Positions 11,658-23,725 of a stretch of DNA of 64,000 bases are shown piece after piece. Source of the DNA: Setomelanomma holmii (taxonomy: Eukaryota > Ascomycota > Dothideomycetes > Pleosporales > Phaeosphaeriaceae). The stretch spans positions 1 through 64,000 of the forward strand of contig ML978247.1 of the NCBI GenBank assembly GCA_010015745.1, written 5' to 3'. The notes beneath the pieces were generated by a model that did not search any database, was not told where the DNA came from, and saw nothing but the letters and a program-made list of their open reading frames with translations. A program made the position numbers and the translations under genes. The stretch's first letter is position 1; every line of letters begins with the position of its first letter.

Positions 11658-12196
11658 GCTGCTGACGGAATCCGACCTTTTGAAGTGCTCAAAAGACAGG
11701 AATCAGAGGTGTGACCAGTGAATAAGGCCCCAGGAGTTGCTTGTGTACCACGAAATGGCCATTTAGTACCAGTGCATGTTGGTGTTTCAAAGTAGATGTG
11801 AACGTGTTGTGTTCTCCAATATTTTGCTACACTGTATTGGTGAAGTACGAAAATCTTCACTTAATCTGTAGGCTCAAACGAGGAATTCAAACAACAGCCA
11901 TACGGTCTTCCACGCCTCGCGCGCATATCCCTGGCAATACGCACTCATGTGAGAATCTCCAATATGCAGTGTCGCGTCAAAGTGGGCACGTCCAAGTAGT
12001 GGGTGAGAGCGTCACCTCATAATCGCGCTCTCACGTGCGGGGCAGGTATCAAACCTGGAAGCCGCTCGACCTTACAGCCCTCTTTCCTCTCGACACATCA
12101 CAATAGTCTCCACGTCTACTTCGCTCAATCTACGTCAACTACGAACAATTTGTCGTATCGGGCTGTCCCCATTCCTTGCCACATCGTGCCAGCGGC
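11658..12196. other. PRP18-DML1 intergenic region with inverted repeat
   Basis: Holds the PRP18 3' end and the DML1 promoter. A perfect 9-bp inverted repeat, GTGAGAGCG (12003-12011) and CGCTCTCAC (12026-12034), encloses a 14-nt loop. No coding frame is convincing. Confidence 0.6.
12032..12037. promoter_or_regulatory. CACGTG E-box upstream of DML1
   Basis: Palindromic CACGTG, the core recognised by bHLH factors, lies 160 bp before the DML1 start codon and overlaps the right arm of the 9-bp inverted repeat. Function is inferred from position only. Confidence 0.35.
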
Positions 12197-14198
12197 ATGC
12201 ACGAGATCGTCACCCTCCAGTTCGGCGAACGCAGCAATTATCTTGGGACACACTTCTGGAACACGCAGGCAAGTGTATCATGCTTCTCGTACTCTGCCCA
12301 CATGTATGGCGCTCAGAAGACCTACCTTGTCTATTTTTGACCTTATGCACGCTCGGCGCTGACTGTGGGGTCGCCGCGTACGCATGGCTCGGTCATCATC
12401 GTCCTTTCACGAATGATTCAGTACATATTTCACAGTGCCTCACTTTTCCTTTCCATTCTTTGAACTAGCAGTCCGCTGTCTAATGTTGGGAACTAGGAGT
12501 CTTATTTCACTTATCCCCCAGAACCCGAATCTCCAGTCAACCATGACGTCTTATTTCGACCAGGTATCGCACCCGATGGATCCGATACATTTACGCCAAG
12601 AGCACTGCTCTACGACTTGAAAGGCGCTTTTGGAAGTATGAGGAAGATCAACGCACTCTATGAGTCTGAAGATGATCGAAGTATCCTAGATCAGAAAGGT
12701 GTATGGCCATCGAAACCCATTATTCAGCGTGCTCAAGCCATACCCCCCTCGACGTATCAGGAGCATCTTGACGCTGGTTTGGATCCACCCCCTCTTAGTA
12801 CCTCGAGTGTTCGATATTGGTCCGACTACAGTAGAGTATTCTTTCACCCCAAGTCCATCGTCCAGTTATCTGAGTTCGAAGTCAATGACAAGCTCATGCC
12901 CTTCGAGAAATGGGATGTCGGCATGGAACTATTCGAGAAGCTTGAGAGTGAAGTAGACCTTGTGGATAGAGATCTGCGACCTTTTGTCGAGGAATGTGAC
13001 GGAATCCAGGGACTGCAGATCTTCACTGGTGTTGACGATGCTTGGGGTGGTTGGGCATCCGGATGGCTAGAGAGACTGCGCGATGAGTATGGCAAGCTGA
13101 GTATATGGACCTGGGGTCTCGGAGATCATGGAGCGAATGCAGTCGTGGGTCGAGTATGTCGCCACGATATTGGTCCAGAGCTGCCCAACTGACTTTGACA
13201 GGAGAAGAGGATGGAGCAAATCATCAACTCCTCTCAATCGCTGCAGACCCTAGGCGAACAATCGTCCGTCTATATTCCAATATCCAACAGCCCGTCCAAA
13301 CTCCCTCCATACCTATTAATGGACGCCGCCTCGCCATGGCAAGTCGGTGCACTACAAGCCATCGGGTTGGAAAGCATGACAATGTCGTCCCGACTTCGCA
13401 CATCGATTGGTGGTCAAGGGAGACTACAAGACCTCGAAGACACAATCAATAGTACCGCAAAGCGACGAATAGCCAAATTCGAGATGAGCATCGCGGACCC
13501 TGAAGTATTATCGGATAACGCATCGAAGGAAAGTGCTCATGCTGAAAGGACAGGCTCAGTGACGTCGCAACGCACGAGTGAAGGTGATGGGAATCTCGCT
13601 AGCTTCGACATTGACATCTTCACTCGAGACTATCGACTTCATTTTAGACGTCCTGCAAGGAAGGAGCACATTTTCGGTAGAGCGGAGTCTTCTCGGGGAG
13701 ACTGGGATCTGTCCGACGACGGTGATGGGCGTGATCCTCACGACAGGTTTGACCAAGGCCCAGCACTGCAAAGGTACGTTGTCAGGCCCAGGGTGGATTA
13801 CCAGACCTCTCAGTACGAGGCACACGATGCACTCCAGACTTCTGGTGCTGCCACATGACTGCACGATACGAACGTGGCTCGACACGATTGCGTGCTACTG
13901 TCTGGAATACGGGGCACTAACTTAACTCAGGTATACCGCGCCCATACTCTTCCCGCTACTCGACAGCTACCCGTCATCAATATTTAATGTAGGATCTGGA
14001 CATGGGACTAAGCTCGCGGTCCACGCTGGGCTGACAACAAGCACGGCGGTTGCAGATCAAGTACGAGCCATCGAACAGATTGTCAAACGATTGGTGGAAG
14101 TCGAAGAAAGAGAAGCTCTATGTAACGGGCTCCAAGTTGTTGCAGAGGAATATGATGAGGGTTGGGATAGCGGAAGCGACAGTGCGGACGACAGCTAG
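12197..14198 (+). CDS. DML1: DML1/misato family tubulin-like protein
   Basis: Four exons: 12197-12268, 12497-13153, 13202-13773, 13931-14198, giving 522 residues. Exon 1 encodes MHEIVTLQFGERSNYLGTHF then WNTQ, and exon 2 resumes at ESYFTY, the classic misato start. Intron 1 (228 nt) has a GCAAGT donor, so it is a GC-AG intron; introns 2 and 3 (48 and 157 nt) are GT-AG. The family has a tubulin-like fold split into an N-terminal misato segment and a Tubulin_3-type segment (WTWGLGD, then SPWQVGALQAIGLESMT). In yeast and flies it is linked to mitochondrial inheritance and to tubulin assembly with TCP-1. The C-terminus ends in an acidic patch (DSGSDSADDS). Reading frame and phases close across all joins. 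Confidence 0.93.
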
Positions 14199-16648
14199 TT
14201 GAACTCAGAAGTCGTAAGCCCGCTTCGGTTCAAATTCCGCCCTGCCCTCAGCTCTGAGCATGTCTCCTTGGTTCAACTTGCTGGCAGCCGTGCCATTATC
14301 ATTAACTCATGCGACAGCATTTCCAAATACTCTGCGCTGTCTGCGACCAGGCCAACTGATGCCTGATGCTGACAAGAGACGCCAAATGGCTGCACCCTAG
14401 TCTCACATGCACGATGCGCGCTATCGATAACGGAAATGTACCGATACAGCGCCTTTCAATACTTCAGGGCGGCATGACGATGCATGATAGCTGTTGAACA
14501 GGTTTTAAGGGCAGCTCCAGAACCCCAGGTTTCCATTTGAGGTTCCGAAGGCCCGAAGACATGTCCAAGCGCTGCCGGAGCCCGACAAGATGGCAGTCTT
14601 ATTGTCTCGACTTGAGATTGCCTACTTGGGCGATGACGCACGTGGTCTGCTGGTGGTTCCACCAGCGCAGTTGACACAAAGAGCGACATTGCATAGCGGC
14701 TCAACAAATCGTGTTCATGTTATCGGGAATTGGCACAATGTCGGCGCAAGATGAGGATCGCCCCGGCAACGAAGAGTATCGAATAGTCAACCACAGGAAA
14801 GAACAGCACTGGCGAATGGTGGTTGGAAGTGGGTTGCGAATTGGATGGTTGGATGGAGCTGCTGATGGGGGCTACTGATGCAGGAGACAGGAGAGCAAGC
14901 AAAACCCGTTCGAGATGCTCAGGCACGAAACCATGGCTACAGATCAGCGCCGTCTAAAGCACGACCGTTGTTTCGATCCCAGGCACTCCTTGCATAAGGG
15001 CTGCATCTCCGCCTGTGGCCGATAAGGCGCGTTCAGCTCTCCTCCAGACGGCGCCGGCAGCTTGTGCAGGCACCAGGAACGGCGCTACCATGGCCTTCAG
15101 TCAGCCCGCGAAAGTGGAGCAAACGATGATGATAAGCAGCATGGCAACGAGTGCTGTGTAAAGCACCGAAACCGTGTGCGTCATGTCATGAGAGATAAGC
15201 GCGGGGTAGCAATTCCAAGCGGACGTTTGGCAGCGGAAAATGCAGGCGAGGACCAGCCATGCCAGCCTTCCGCCAACCCACCAACCACGCCGCCCTGGGC
15301 AAGACCAAGCAGAATACCCTAGTTTTTCGATAATGATGCCTGTCAGCGATCGTCCTAGCCTGCGCTTTCGCTTGTGCCGGTCAACGAGGAAGCGCTGTCC
15401 ACGCCGAGTAGGCTGGCTGGGCCTCGTGCTCTCTGGTGCCCCGCCATTGCGATAGCAACCAGCGTACGGAAACGCCTCCGCATCCTGCCATGGAGGCAGG
15501 CTTCATCCTCTCGTAACCTGATGGAGGCGAATATCGTGAGGTTGGGCCCATGCATCTTCAGGCTGGCGCTGCGCAAAGGGCACGCCGTGTTCGCAATCTG
15601 CTTCGACAGGCAACGCTGAATACGGCAGTTCTTAACAAAATGATCTCACACTCGCGACCCTTGGTATGTGCTCTGATCGACGGTCGCACTATTCATAGCC
15701 ACCAACAAGCTTTTGGAGGCTTGCAACCATTCTGCCAGCAACGGCAGCACACGAGGTACCATCGTCCGTGCATGGCTATCCAGCCGACGCGCCGAGCATA
15801 TCTCGACTGTCATTACATCATACATTGCTTAACTCTCGAGGCGGTCTTGCTCGAATCGATTGATCGCATGTTGAGTCTATTGATAGGTGTTCACGATCAC
15901 GATCACGAGCAAGAAATGAACTAGAAGCTCAAGTGAATCATTACCATGGCCACGGCGATAGCGAGTACGACAAGAGCTAGGTGCCAAACATCACTTGTGT
16001 CATCTCACAAAGTCTGGTACGCTGGCTGGGAAACACTGCATACAGAGTAAGTTCAGTCTCAACTGCAGGCTGGTGTGCATGAAGGGGCAGGATGTGGTGT
16101 TCCCGCCAACTGCTTACCACGCAGCATCCCAGCAAGCCTCATGCAACTCGCCGGCCTCCAGTCTTACCATTGGCTTTCTTGGGCTCGAGTTTCCTAGCTG
16201 TCAGCGATGTATCGGCCTATCGTATAGCGCGCCGGATTGTATCAAGCTTTCCTTTTTGAGCGAGCCTCACCTCATCCCTGAAAGTGCGACCCACTGTTAC
16301 GAGAACTTACCACATGCAGATGGGCCCGATGGTCACTATCCAGCCCGCTGATATGGGAGATCAACGACTGTCGACGCCCCTTGGCGTATGCAACCTTACC
16401 TTTGCCGACCATGGAAAGGACCACTCGAAGGTTGGTTGTGTGAGTGGTGTTGATCTCAGCAAACCTATTAAAATCGCCTCACCCTCCCCCGTACTGTTGC
16501 CTTCCCTCACCACGGTATATCTTCGTCGTTCAGCCTCACCAGAAGCAACTCCGTTCGTTACGGTTTCTCTGTTCACATTCGCTTATACCTGGTGCCTATT
16601 TCACTTTTACTATCGTTCAAGCATACAACGTTCGCTGTCTGAACCAAG
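14199..16648. other. 2.4-kb region without a recognisable gene
   Basis: Only short mixed-strand frames. The last 200 bp before 16649 are pyrimidine-rich (for example CTCACCCTCCCCC near 16481), as is common in promoters of strongly expressed fungal genes, and would serve the wall-protein gene. A small ATCACG microsatellite lies near 15893-15905. Confidence 0.55.
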
Positions 16649-18140
16649 ATGAGATACTCCTACACGCTGTTGGCCCTTGCGGCCACTGCGGTTGCTGCTC
16701 CATGGGGTGGTGACTACAACCCATCTCCTACTGGCTATGTGCCCGAGAAGCCTTCCTCCAAGGTGCCAGACTACCCAGTCTCCACCCCACTGGCGAAGCC
16801 CAGCTCGACTCCCTGTACGTTCAAACGTTTTACAATCAACATCTGAGACACTAACTAACTCGGAATTAATAGGCCCAGAGGAGAGCAGCAGCAAGTATAT
16901 TCCACCTTCACCACCCAAGTCGTCCTCGGTGCCAGACTATCCGGTCTACACCCCGACCCCAAGTTCGAAGCCACCAGTGAAGCCCAGTTCCACGCCCTGT
17001 AAGCGACTCTGATGATCCAGTCAATCATGAGACATACTGACCTTTCAATCTTGTAGGCTCAGAGAGCAGCAGCAGCAAATATGTACCGCCGCCGCCGCCT
17101 CCAAAATCGAGCTCCGTTCCGGACTATCCTGTTCACACTCCAACGCCCTCGAAAAGTAAACCACCACCACCTCCACCTTCCAGTACTCCATGCGAGACTC
17201 CAACTCCAACGCCCTCGAAGAGTCATCCGCCGCCTCCTCCACCATCCAGTAGCCCTTGTGAGACATCAACCCCAACACCCTCGAAGAGCAAGACCCCTCT
17301 TCCACCTCCACCATCTTCGACGCCTTGTAAGTGAAATTGAAAAACTGACTACATCTTAATTATGCTGACCTTCCAAACCTAAAGGCCCCGAATCTAGCAG
17401 CAGCAAATATGTCCCACCGCCTCCTCCGCCATCTTCAACGCCGTGTGAAAGTTTGACATCTTCGACTCCCAAACCTTATCCATCTACGACACCACCACCG
17501 CCGCCGCCACCTAAACAGAGCACTAGCTATGGCAACAGCACAACTCCATGCCCATCAACATCTACACCAGTTCCTCCTCCTCCTCCACCGCCAAAGTCTT
17601 CATCTGCTCCTCCACCGCCACCAAAATCCTCGTCTGCTCCCCCACCACCACCCCCACCTCCTTCGTCCACCCCGGTCGTTCCTAAGCCATCCAGCTCGCC
17701 TGCACCGCCTCCTCCCTACACTCCAGTGCCACCGCCCGTGAAGCCTTCCTCGACTCCAGTGCCAGTTCCACCTTACACACCGGCACCGCCACCCGCCCGT
17801 GAAGCCTTCCTCGACTCCAGTGCCAGTTCCACCTTACACACCGGCACCGCCACCACCATCCAGCTCGCCTGCACCGCCTCCTCCCTACACTCCAGTGCCA
17901 CCGCCCGTGAAGCCTTCTTCGACTCCAGTGCCAGTTCCACCTTACACACCGGCACCGCCACCACCATCCAGCGTCGCCCCACCTCCACCACCCTCGACAC
18001 CCGTCCCAGTTGTCTCTACTCCCGTTAGGACCCCATCGCCCGCTACATCCGCTCCCTCGCAGTTTACTGGCGCCGCTGGATCTAACAGCCCCATGGTGGC
18101 CATGGTCGCTGGTGCTTTAGCCCTGGCCGTCATGGTCTAA
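16649..18140 (+). pseudogene. Secreted proline-rich repeat protein, predicted GPI-anchored, frameshifted
   Basis: Exons: 16649-16814, 16873-16998, 17057-17326, then 17385 onward. Every intron splits the same motif, SSTPC followed by Pro or Ser and E(E)SSSKY, which suggests exon duplication. The start MRYSYTLLALAATAVAAP is a signal peptide. The body is Pro/Ser/Thr/Lys-rich (PPP, PPSSTPC, PVPPYTPAP), as in cell-wall proteins. The frame entering exon 4 runs to a stop at 18028 with no hydrophobic tail. The +1 frame contains the natural end: Ser/Thr-rich, then SNSPMVAMVAGALALAVMV and a stop at 18140, a GPI-attachment signal. The frame changes near 17795, where one repeat is 61 nt from the next where an in-frame contraction would give 60. 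The gene is therefore either a real frameshift allele or an assembly error in a repeat. Confidence 0.75.
17687..17972 (+). repeat. 108-bp coding tandem repeat, one unit contracted
   Basis: Units marked by GTGAAGCCTTC begin at 17738, 17799 and 17907. The 17799-17907 spacing is 108 nt (36 residues, in frame). The 17738-17799 spacing is only 61 nt, so 47 nt are missing and the frame breaks. Short CCGCCACC/CCACCGCCC runs at the junction could mediate slippage. Confidence 0.85.
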
Positions 18141-20566
18141 GCATTAGCTTGCTTGGACTGTTTGAGCTTCATGTCTTCCCTTTACGACAAACGTCGTGAT
18201 TATGACCCATCTACTTTACGACCAGGCATTATGGAACGAAGCGGCAATACAGGACTATAGATGGGTCGGTACACTCCTTGCATATATGGTTAGACTTTAA
18301 TATTTCAGTTCTTTCCGAAAACATGGCTTGGCTATGGATATCGATGTAGGCTAGTAGTGTTGTGCACCAGAGTGTGGATGCTTGGAATGTTTAATGTCTT
18401 GTTGTTGAATGTAGTTGTGGAAAACATAATAAGATTCGATTGATCGAATATGAACTGGTCCTTCTTCCGAAGTTTGCCAGAACACATATCTCAATTGCAG
18501 CTGATGCAAATTCCTGGATGTCTTCAAACACTGTGGCGAGGTCGACGTGAGGTCGATGATCCACTGAGGACCTCCTGGCTGCCGTATCGTAGGTATAATG
18601 AAGCCCCCAGCTCTGTGTGTATCTTCGCGCAACACTGACTCTGATGTTTTTAGGACTACATCTTTGCCCTTCCCCGGCTCCATTTCTCTTCGTTTCGCAC
18701 AAGACTGATCCGCTCGATCCGATCGTTAGGCACCATAGCTTGGTCTACTTCATGACGTTCCCCAAGACCACTTCCTCTCACAATCACAAACCACTCGAGA
18801 ACGACACTAGGATCGATCTAACGTGAACGCGAACGCCAGCCCGGGACCACCGCCGCCGCCCGACCCCAACGCAGGAGACGACGACATTCCGCCATACGGC
18901 TTCGCTGAAAAAGTGAGCGCACATTATGCAAACTCGGACTTCAAAGCACTGCAGACAGCCATCCAGCATTTCCGCGGTAGCGGAAACAAAGTTAAGAGTG
19001 CAGCATACTGGACGACTCTAGCGAGGAACATCACGAGATTGAGCACTGTATGGACCAGTTTGCCAATATACAATGCTGAGTACCATTAAGACACTTCTCA
19101 ACGGACGACACTGCGAGGAAAACTGCAGAAAGCGTCACTGATCACCCTTAACGAGGAGCTGGTGACGGAACTCGAAGCACATGCAGCAGAAGAGGAGTAG
19201 CCAAGCCAGGACGCACTGGAAGATCGCTTGCGCCGGCGCCCACTGAAGAGCATCAACTTCAACCACGAACACATGGCAAAAAGGAGATGGAAGCTGGTCT
19301 CGGCCCACGCGCCAAAGTCGTAGTTAACACCTGGTCAAAGCGCGGCAGCCACTCTGCCAAACGTCCAGAGGGCTCCTGGTCAAGAATATTGATATAGTGT
19401 GGCACAAACTTGCCAATCCTATTACTGTAGAGTCTACGTCCAAACTGCGGTGGACAAGCGTCCGGGTAAATCGTCCAGTCTCTATCAAGTTATGGCACTT
19501 GCTAATAGCCCTAGGGAATGTTGACGTTGTAGGACGAGAAAACTATCGATTGCATGGAGCTGGAGTATTTTCTGACAAACTATGGAATCAGAGATAATGC
19601 TTTACGATTCAAGGACTCTGTACTGCCGGACAACAACACCAACACCGTGACCGAGGTGAATCAGCGGCTTGCTCCGATCCAAGCAACACGAACGCAGTGG
19701 ACTACTGCGGTCGAGCATCTCAAGTCGTATACGGTGAAAGCGACTTTTGCAACGGTCGCGTACGCCACGCAATACCTGCATAGGTATCGTGCAGCGCATC
19801 AGCCGGGGCTCACCACCACCAGTGCGACTAGTTCCTGGTCGAGTTCTCGAGAAGATGGTGTCGAGGTCATCTACAAGCTTTGCCGACCAGGGTATGCGCT
19901 TGCGACCGTACTCTCAGGACGACACCCGCTATTCCCTTCATAGAGCGATGGTCGTATACGAAGGCAGGTTGCACAGCACTTGGCTCACGGAACGAGAATG
20001 GCCGCGTTCCCCATCATCCCTATGGCGACTTGGCTAGCCTGGCCAACATGAGCGCCATCACGACGTTAAGCCTAGAATCATTCATTGGAACGCCTGACTC
20101 GGCCTGGCATAGCGATCTACTCCTGTCTCCATTCGGGACCACGAGCGCTGGTACACTTCTACTGCTCTACGACTTCATTGTACACCCAGCACTACCGCGA
20201 TGCTATCAGCGGCGTCAACCAAGCACTAGGTCTTGACAACGAGCCGGCATGTATGTAAAGGACGCAAGTTCGGCGCGAACCGCTTCATAAAGCCTTTTCA
20301 ATCAGCGGGACTCGAGTTGAGCTGTATGGCCTCAGTGGTGAAATATCGCTTGATCACACAGGCTGTACAAGTGCGAGAAGTGTTTTAGAACCTCATATTT
20401 TCCTGAAAAGGTTTGCCAACTCCCACGAGGCTCCTCGGCGTTGTGGTGCTGGAAAATTAAAATGTGCCGTCGAGAGTATCCTAGACCGCACAACGGTGAC
20501 TGATCATGCCACAGTAAATATGCCTTGGTGCGAAAGGGAATGCTCTCAGCGGTCCAGCTCTGATGT
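18141..20566. other. 2.4-kb region, possible decayed coding sequence
   Basis: Contains the wall-gene 3' flank and several short plus-strand frames (18823-19089, 19554-19943, 19880-20236) with protein-like composition. They do not join into a gene by any splice path I could find, and none resembles a known family. The frame at 18823 encodes a Pro-rich start and a helical segment with ALQTAIQHF and YWTTLARNITRL. Decayed genes next to a transposon insertion are one reading. Confidence 0.4.
18823..19089 (+). CDS. Short uncharacterised open frame
   Basis: 88 codons with no canonical ATG at the 5' end (it opens at GTG after a CGATCTAAC sequence), so it would need to be an internal exon or a remnant. 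A further protein-like stretch with KASLITLNEELVTELEAHAAEEE-type composition follows to about 19198 in another frame. I could not find splice sites whose phases agree. No family recognised. Confidence 0.2.
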   Translation: MNANASPGPPPPPDPNAGDDDIPPYGFAEKVSAHYANSDFKALQTAIQHFRGSGNKVKSAAYWTTLARNITRLSTVWTSLPIYNAEYH

Positions 20567-20574
20567 ACCTAGAC
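20567..20574. repeat. Target-site duplication, left copy (ACCTAGAC)
   Basis: Exact 8-bp match to 23746-23753, directly abutting the left inverted repeat. Eight bases is the standard hAT duplication length. Confidence 0.9.
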
Positions 20575-20594
20575 CAGACTTGTCAACAATCAAG
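20575..20594 (+). repeat. hAT left terminal inverted repeat
   Basis: CAGACTTGTCAACAATCAAG; its last 15 nt are identical to the inverted right end. The same terminus recurs inverted at 430-450. Confidence 0.9.
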
Positions 20595-20922
20595 CGGCTT
20601 GCAAGCGCTTGATTGTTAGCTTGATAACTATCAATCCCATCAAGTCAAGCTCGCCTATACTAATCTTTTAGCAATCCAAGCTGAGGAGGGTCAGCTTGAT
20701 TGTTTAGCTTGAGAGGCTTGATTAAGGTAGCGCGTGAGGCTGCTCGTTTTGCAGCAGGAGCAATCTCACGATAGGTTTTTGGTGTTGTAGTCGTTGCAGT
20801 ACTAGTACCGGTACGTAATCAGCCTAACTTCTGCAACTCTATACTCCCTCCACCAGCTACCTAAACAACCTACTATTGCGTCATTTTTTTGCTCCCGTCG
20901 CCCTTATCGTATTGCCACCGCC

Positions 20923-23612
20923 ATGCCTCCTACACAACGCGCCTCTAATGACCTTACTCGCCTAAAGACATGCATCAAATCCTCCACCGCCTGCGGCACT
21001 GTCAGCCAGCCTATAGCCGTCGATAGTCAGCAACTGCCATCGCCGTCGCGTCTGTTGCCTCGCAGAGCTCTCGTAGATGCGTCCCAGGCTTCAACTTTTA
21101 AGTTGCAACTACGCGAGTCGCGGCCTGAAGACGCTATCGTCGTGCCTACTGAGGGCAGCAAGAGGGTAACAGCAGCCTTGTCAGCAGCAGCCCTAGATAA
21201 TGAGACCTTGCAAGAGGCGCTGGATGCGAACCTTATAGATCGCTTTGAGGGAATTGATTAGGGGCGTTTACGCAAGTATATGAAGCCGCTCTCGTCGCAG
21301 AAGTCGTGCAAGAGCTGGATCTATCGCTATGGCTACCGCGTTGCGCTGCTGAAGGACCCAAGTAAGCTATACTTTGTGTGCTGTCGCTGCTACGAGCATA
21401 AGTACACAGATACTGGCGTCAGGATATATGAGACGACGCTCTCAACGTCGTCAGCGCAGCGACACTTAGAGCTGCCTAAGCGTAGCTATGGCCACAGCAA
21501 GTCGGCTGTCGCTGCAAAACCTACCTGGCTACAACGCCTGCTTAAAGACGGCAACAACAGCGTGTCGCAGAAGGTGGCTAACGAGCTCGCTGGCTTCAAT
21601 ACCCAGCGCTTCCGGCTGGCAGCTGTTAGCTGGCTTGTTGAGAACAATCACCCTCTCTCTGATTTTGAAACACCATCTTTTCGACGCCTCCTTGAAGCTT
21701 CCAACCCACTAGCAGAATGAGCGCTTTGGACGTCTCATGTAAGCGTCTCCTAGTACGTTGCGCGCTTGTACAAGCACCTAAAGCTGCGCGTTATTTTGCA
21801 ACTGTCGCAGGCACTCAGCAAAGTACACCTCAGCTTTGATGGATGGACAACAAAGGGCGGCAAGCGTGGCTTTCTAGGCGTCGTTGCGCACTTTGTTGAC
21901 AGCAGAGGCAACCTGCAGGACTTGCCTATAGCGCTGCCCCAGCTGACAGGCGCTCACAGCGGCAAGAGGATGGCCAAGGTCGTCATAAAAACGCTGCAGG
22001 ACTTTAAGATCACGTTGCAATCGATTGGTTACTTCATGCTTGATAATGCTACTAAAAACAACAGTACTGTTGCAATATTAGCTCAAGATTACAGTTTCAA
22101 TGCCACCCACCGGCGCCTCCGCTGCGGACCTCACACGCTTAACCTTATTGGCCATACGCTCCTCTAGGGCAAGGGCAGCGCCGCCTCGTTCGACAACGAC
22201 GTACAAGAGCTCACCGACAAGCACGACTTTATAGAGGAGTAGAGGCGCGTAGGCCCACTCAGCGTACTGCTTAGTATCATGAACTACATCAAAACGCCGC
22301 AACAGCATAAGCTCTTCGAGGACTTCCAGCGCCTCGCCCACACTGAGCTGCCGTCCAGCGCGTCAGCCGACGATCGCAAGATCCTTGAGCCTGTTAAACC
22401 CATCGTTACGCGGTGGAACTCGTACTACTTATGCTTTGAGCGTGCTGTAAAGCTGCAGTTTGCAGTCAACGCCTACGCTACTCACCATATATGTAACGGT
22501 ACGGAGGGGGAGGACTGCGCTGAATTGACTGTCTGAGGTAGGCAGAGCTGCTTATATACATGACCGTACATGAGCTATCCCAACTCGTACTAGAGTGGGT
22601 CTGGGCGAGACCCAAACCGTTACAATATACAGCAGGTGCAAAGGGAGGACACGTTTGTGCAAAGTCGCGGCAACAAGCTGCCAGTTGCGCAGCCATGGAT
22701 GCGATCAGACGGCCTTACAGGTGCTGATTAGGCAGTAATTACAGAGTACATAGACATCTTGAAACCGCTCAAGACTGCTACAAAGCGCCTTGAAGGGCGC
22801 GTCAAAAGCGGCAGCTTTGGGGCTATTGCTGAGATAATTCCAATATTCGAATACCTCCTTACCTATTACAAGCAGCGCGTCAACGCGTACGAGGCGGTTA
22901 ACTACAACAGGCACAATAAGTCGCCTAAGGATCACATTGCAATCAACTTGCGCGCAGCTTGAAACAGAAGGCCGATGACTACTACTCTAAGCTGGACGAC
23001 TCGCCCGCGTACTACGCTGCTACAATACTCCATCTGATGTACAAGTACTACTGCAATAAGGCGTGGGCTAAGAAGCCTGACTGGCTCGAAGCCAGTAACG
23101 CTAGCTTTCAGGCGCTCTGGGCGCAGTACAACACCTCACCGCGCGCGGTAAGGCCGTCGGCAGTGATCCCAAGCGATATAGACGATGCGATCGATAGTAT
23201 ACTCAACCCTAGTACTGCCAGCAGCCTTACCGCTGACAAGGACGAGTTTGAGAGGTGGAGGCGCAGCAAGCCAGCAGCTGAGAGAGGTACAGAACACGCA
23301 GAGAACCCTATCAAATACTGGGTGAGCATGCGCGATTGCTACCCTAGCCTCAGTAAGCTTGCGCTTGACGTACTCTCTATCCCAGCGTCAAGCTGTGAGT
23401 GTGAGCGCCTGTTTAGTGAGCTGGGCGACCTCTTAGAGCCGCAACGACGACGTCTAGGACCTCAACTTCTAGCGGCAATACAATGCGTACGATAGTGGCA
23501 AAGAGCTAGCCTCGGAGGCGACGACGAGGTAGTGGAGGAGGAGGCAGCAGACAACGACAATATGGAGCTTTTGTGCGGGCTGGCGACTTGGGACGACGAA
23601 ACGCAACACTAA
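20923..23612 (+). pseudogene. hAT transposase, multiply interrupted
   Basis: From MPPTQRAS at 20923 one frame holds to about 22958, then shifts by one base (about 22958-22968) and runs to a TAA at 23612. In order: a BED-like zinc-finger region with CCRCYEHK near 21380-21400 and SAQRHL near 21450; the catalytic-core segment SFDGWTTKGGKRGFLGVV (about 21833); FMLDNATKNNSTV (about 22036); CGPHTLNLI (about 22123); and the hAT dimerisation domain with SSCECERLFSELGDLLEPQR (about 23386-23446). In-frame stops lie at 21259, 21718, 22165, 22240, 22534, 22729 and 23493, with others between 22537 and 22640. Several fall where family comparison expects Trp (TGG to TAG, for example 22240 and 22729), the C:G to T:A change made by RIP. 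No functional transposase can be produced from this copy. Confidence 0.92.
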
Positions 23613-23725
23613 GGCTAGCGCTAGTACAGGCTATCAAGCCTATCAATCAAGCCTCAATCAAGCCTCAATCAAGCTCACGATCTCAAAAAACGAGCAATCC
23701 AAGCCAACACCTCAGCTTGGATTGG

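Noticed and set aside
11990..12062. tRNA-Met-like stretch (AGAGCGTCACCTCATAATC then AGGTATCAAACCT)
   Set aside because: The anticodon-loop sequence resembles elongator tRNA-Met, but the anticodon stem does not pair, the B-box has an extra base, and no acceptor stem can be formed. At most a chance match.
14205..14245. B-box-like GGTTCAAATTCC near the DML1 stop codon
   Set aside because: One base too long for a B-box, the T-stem does not pair and there is no A-box upstream.
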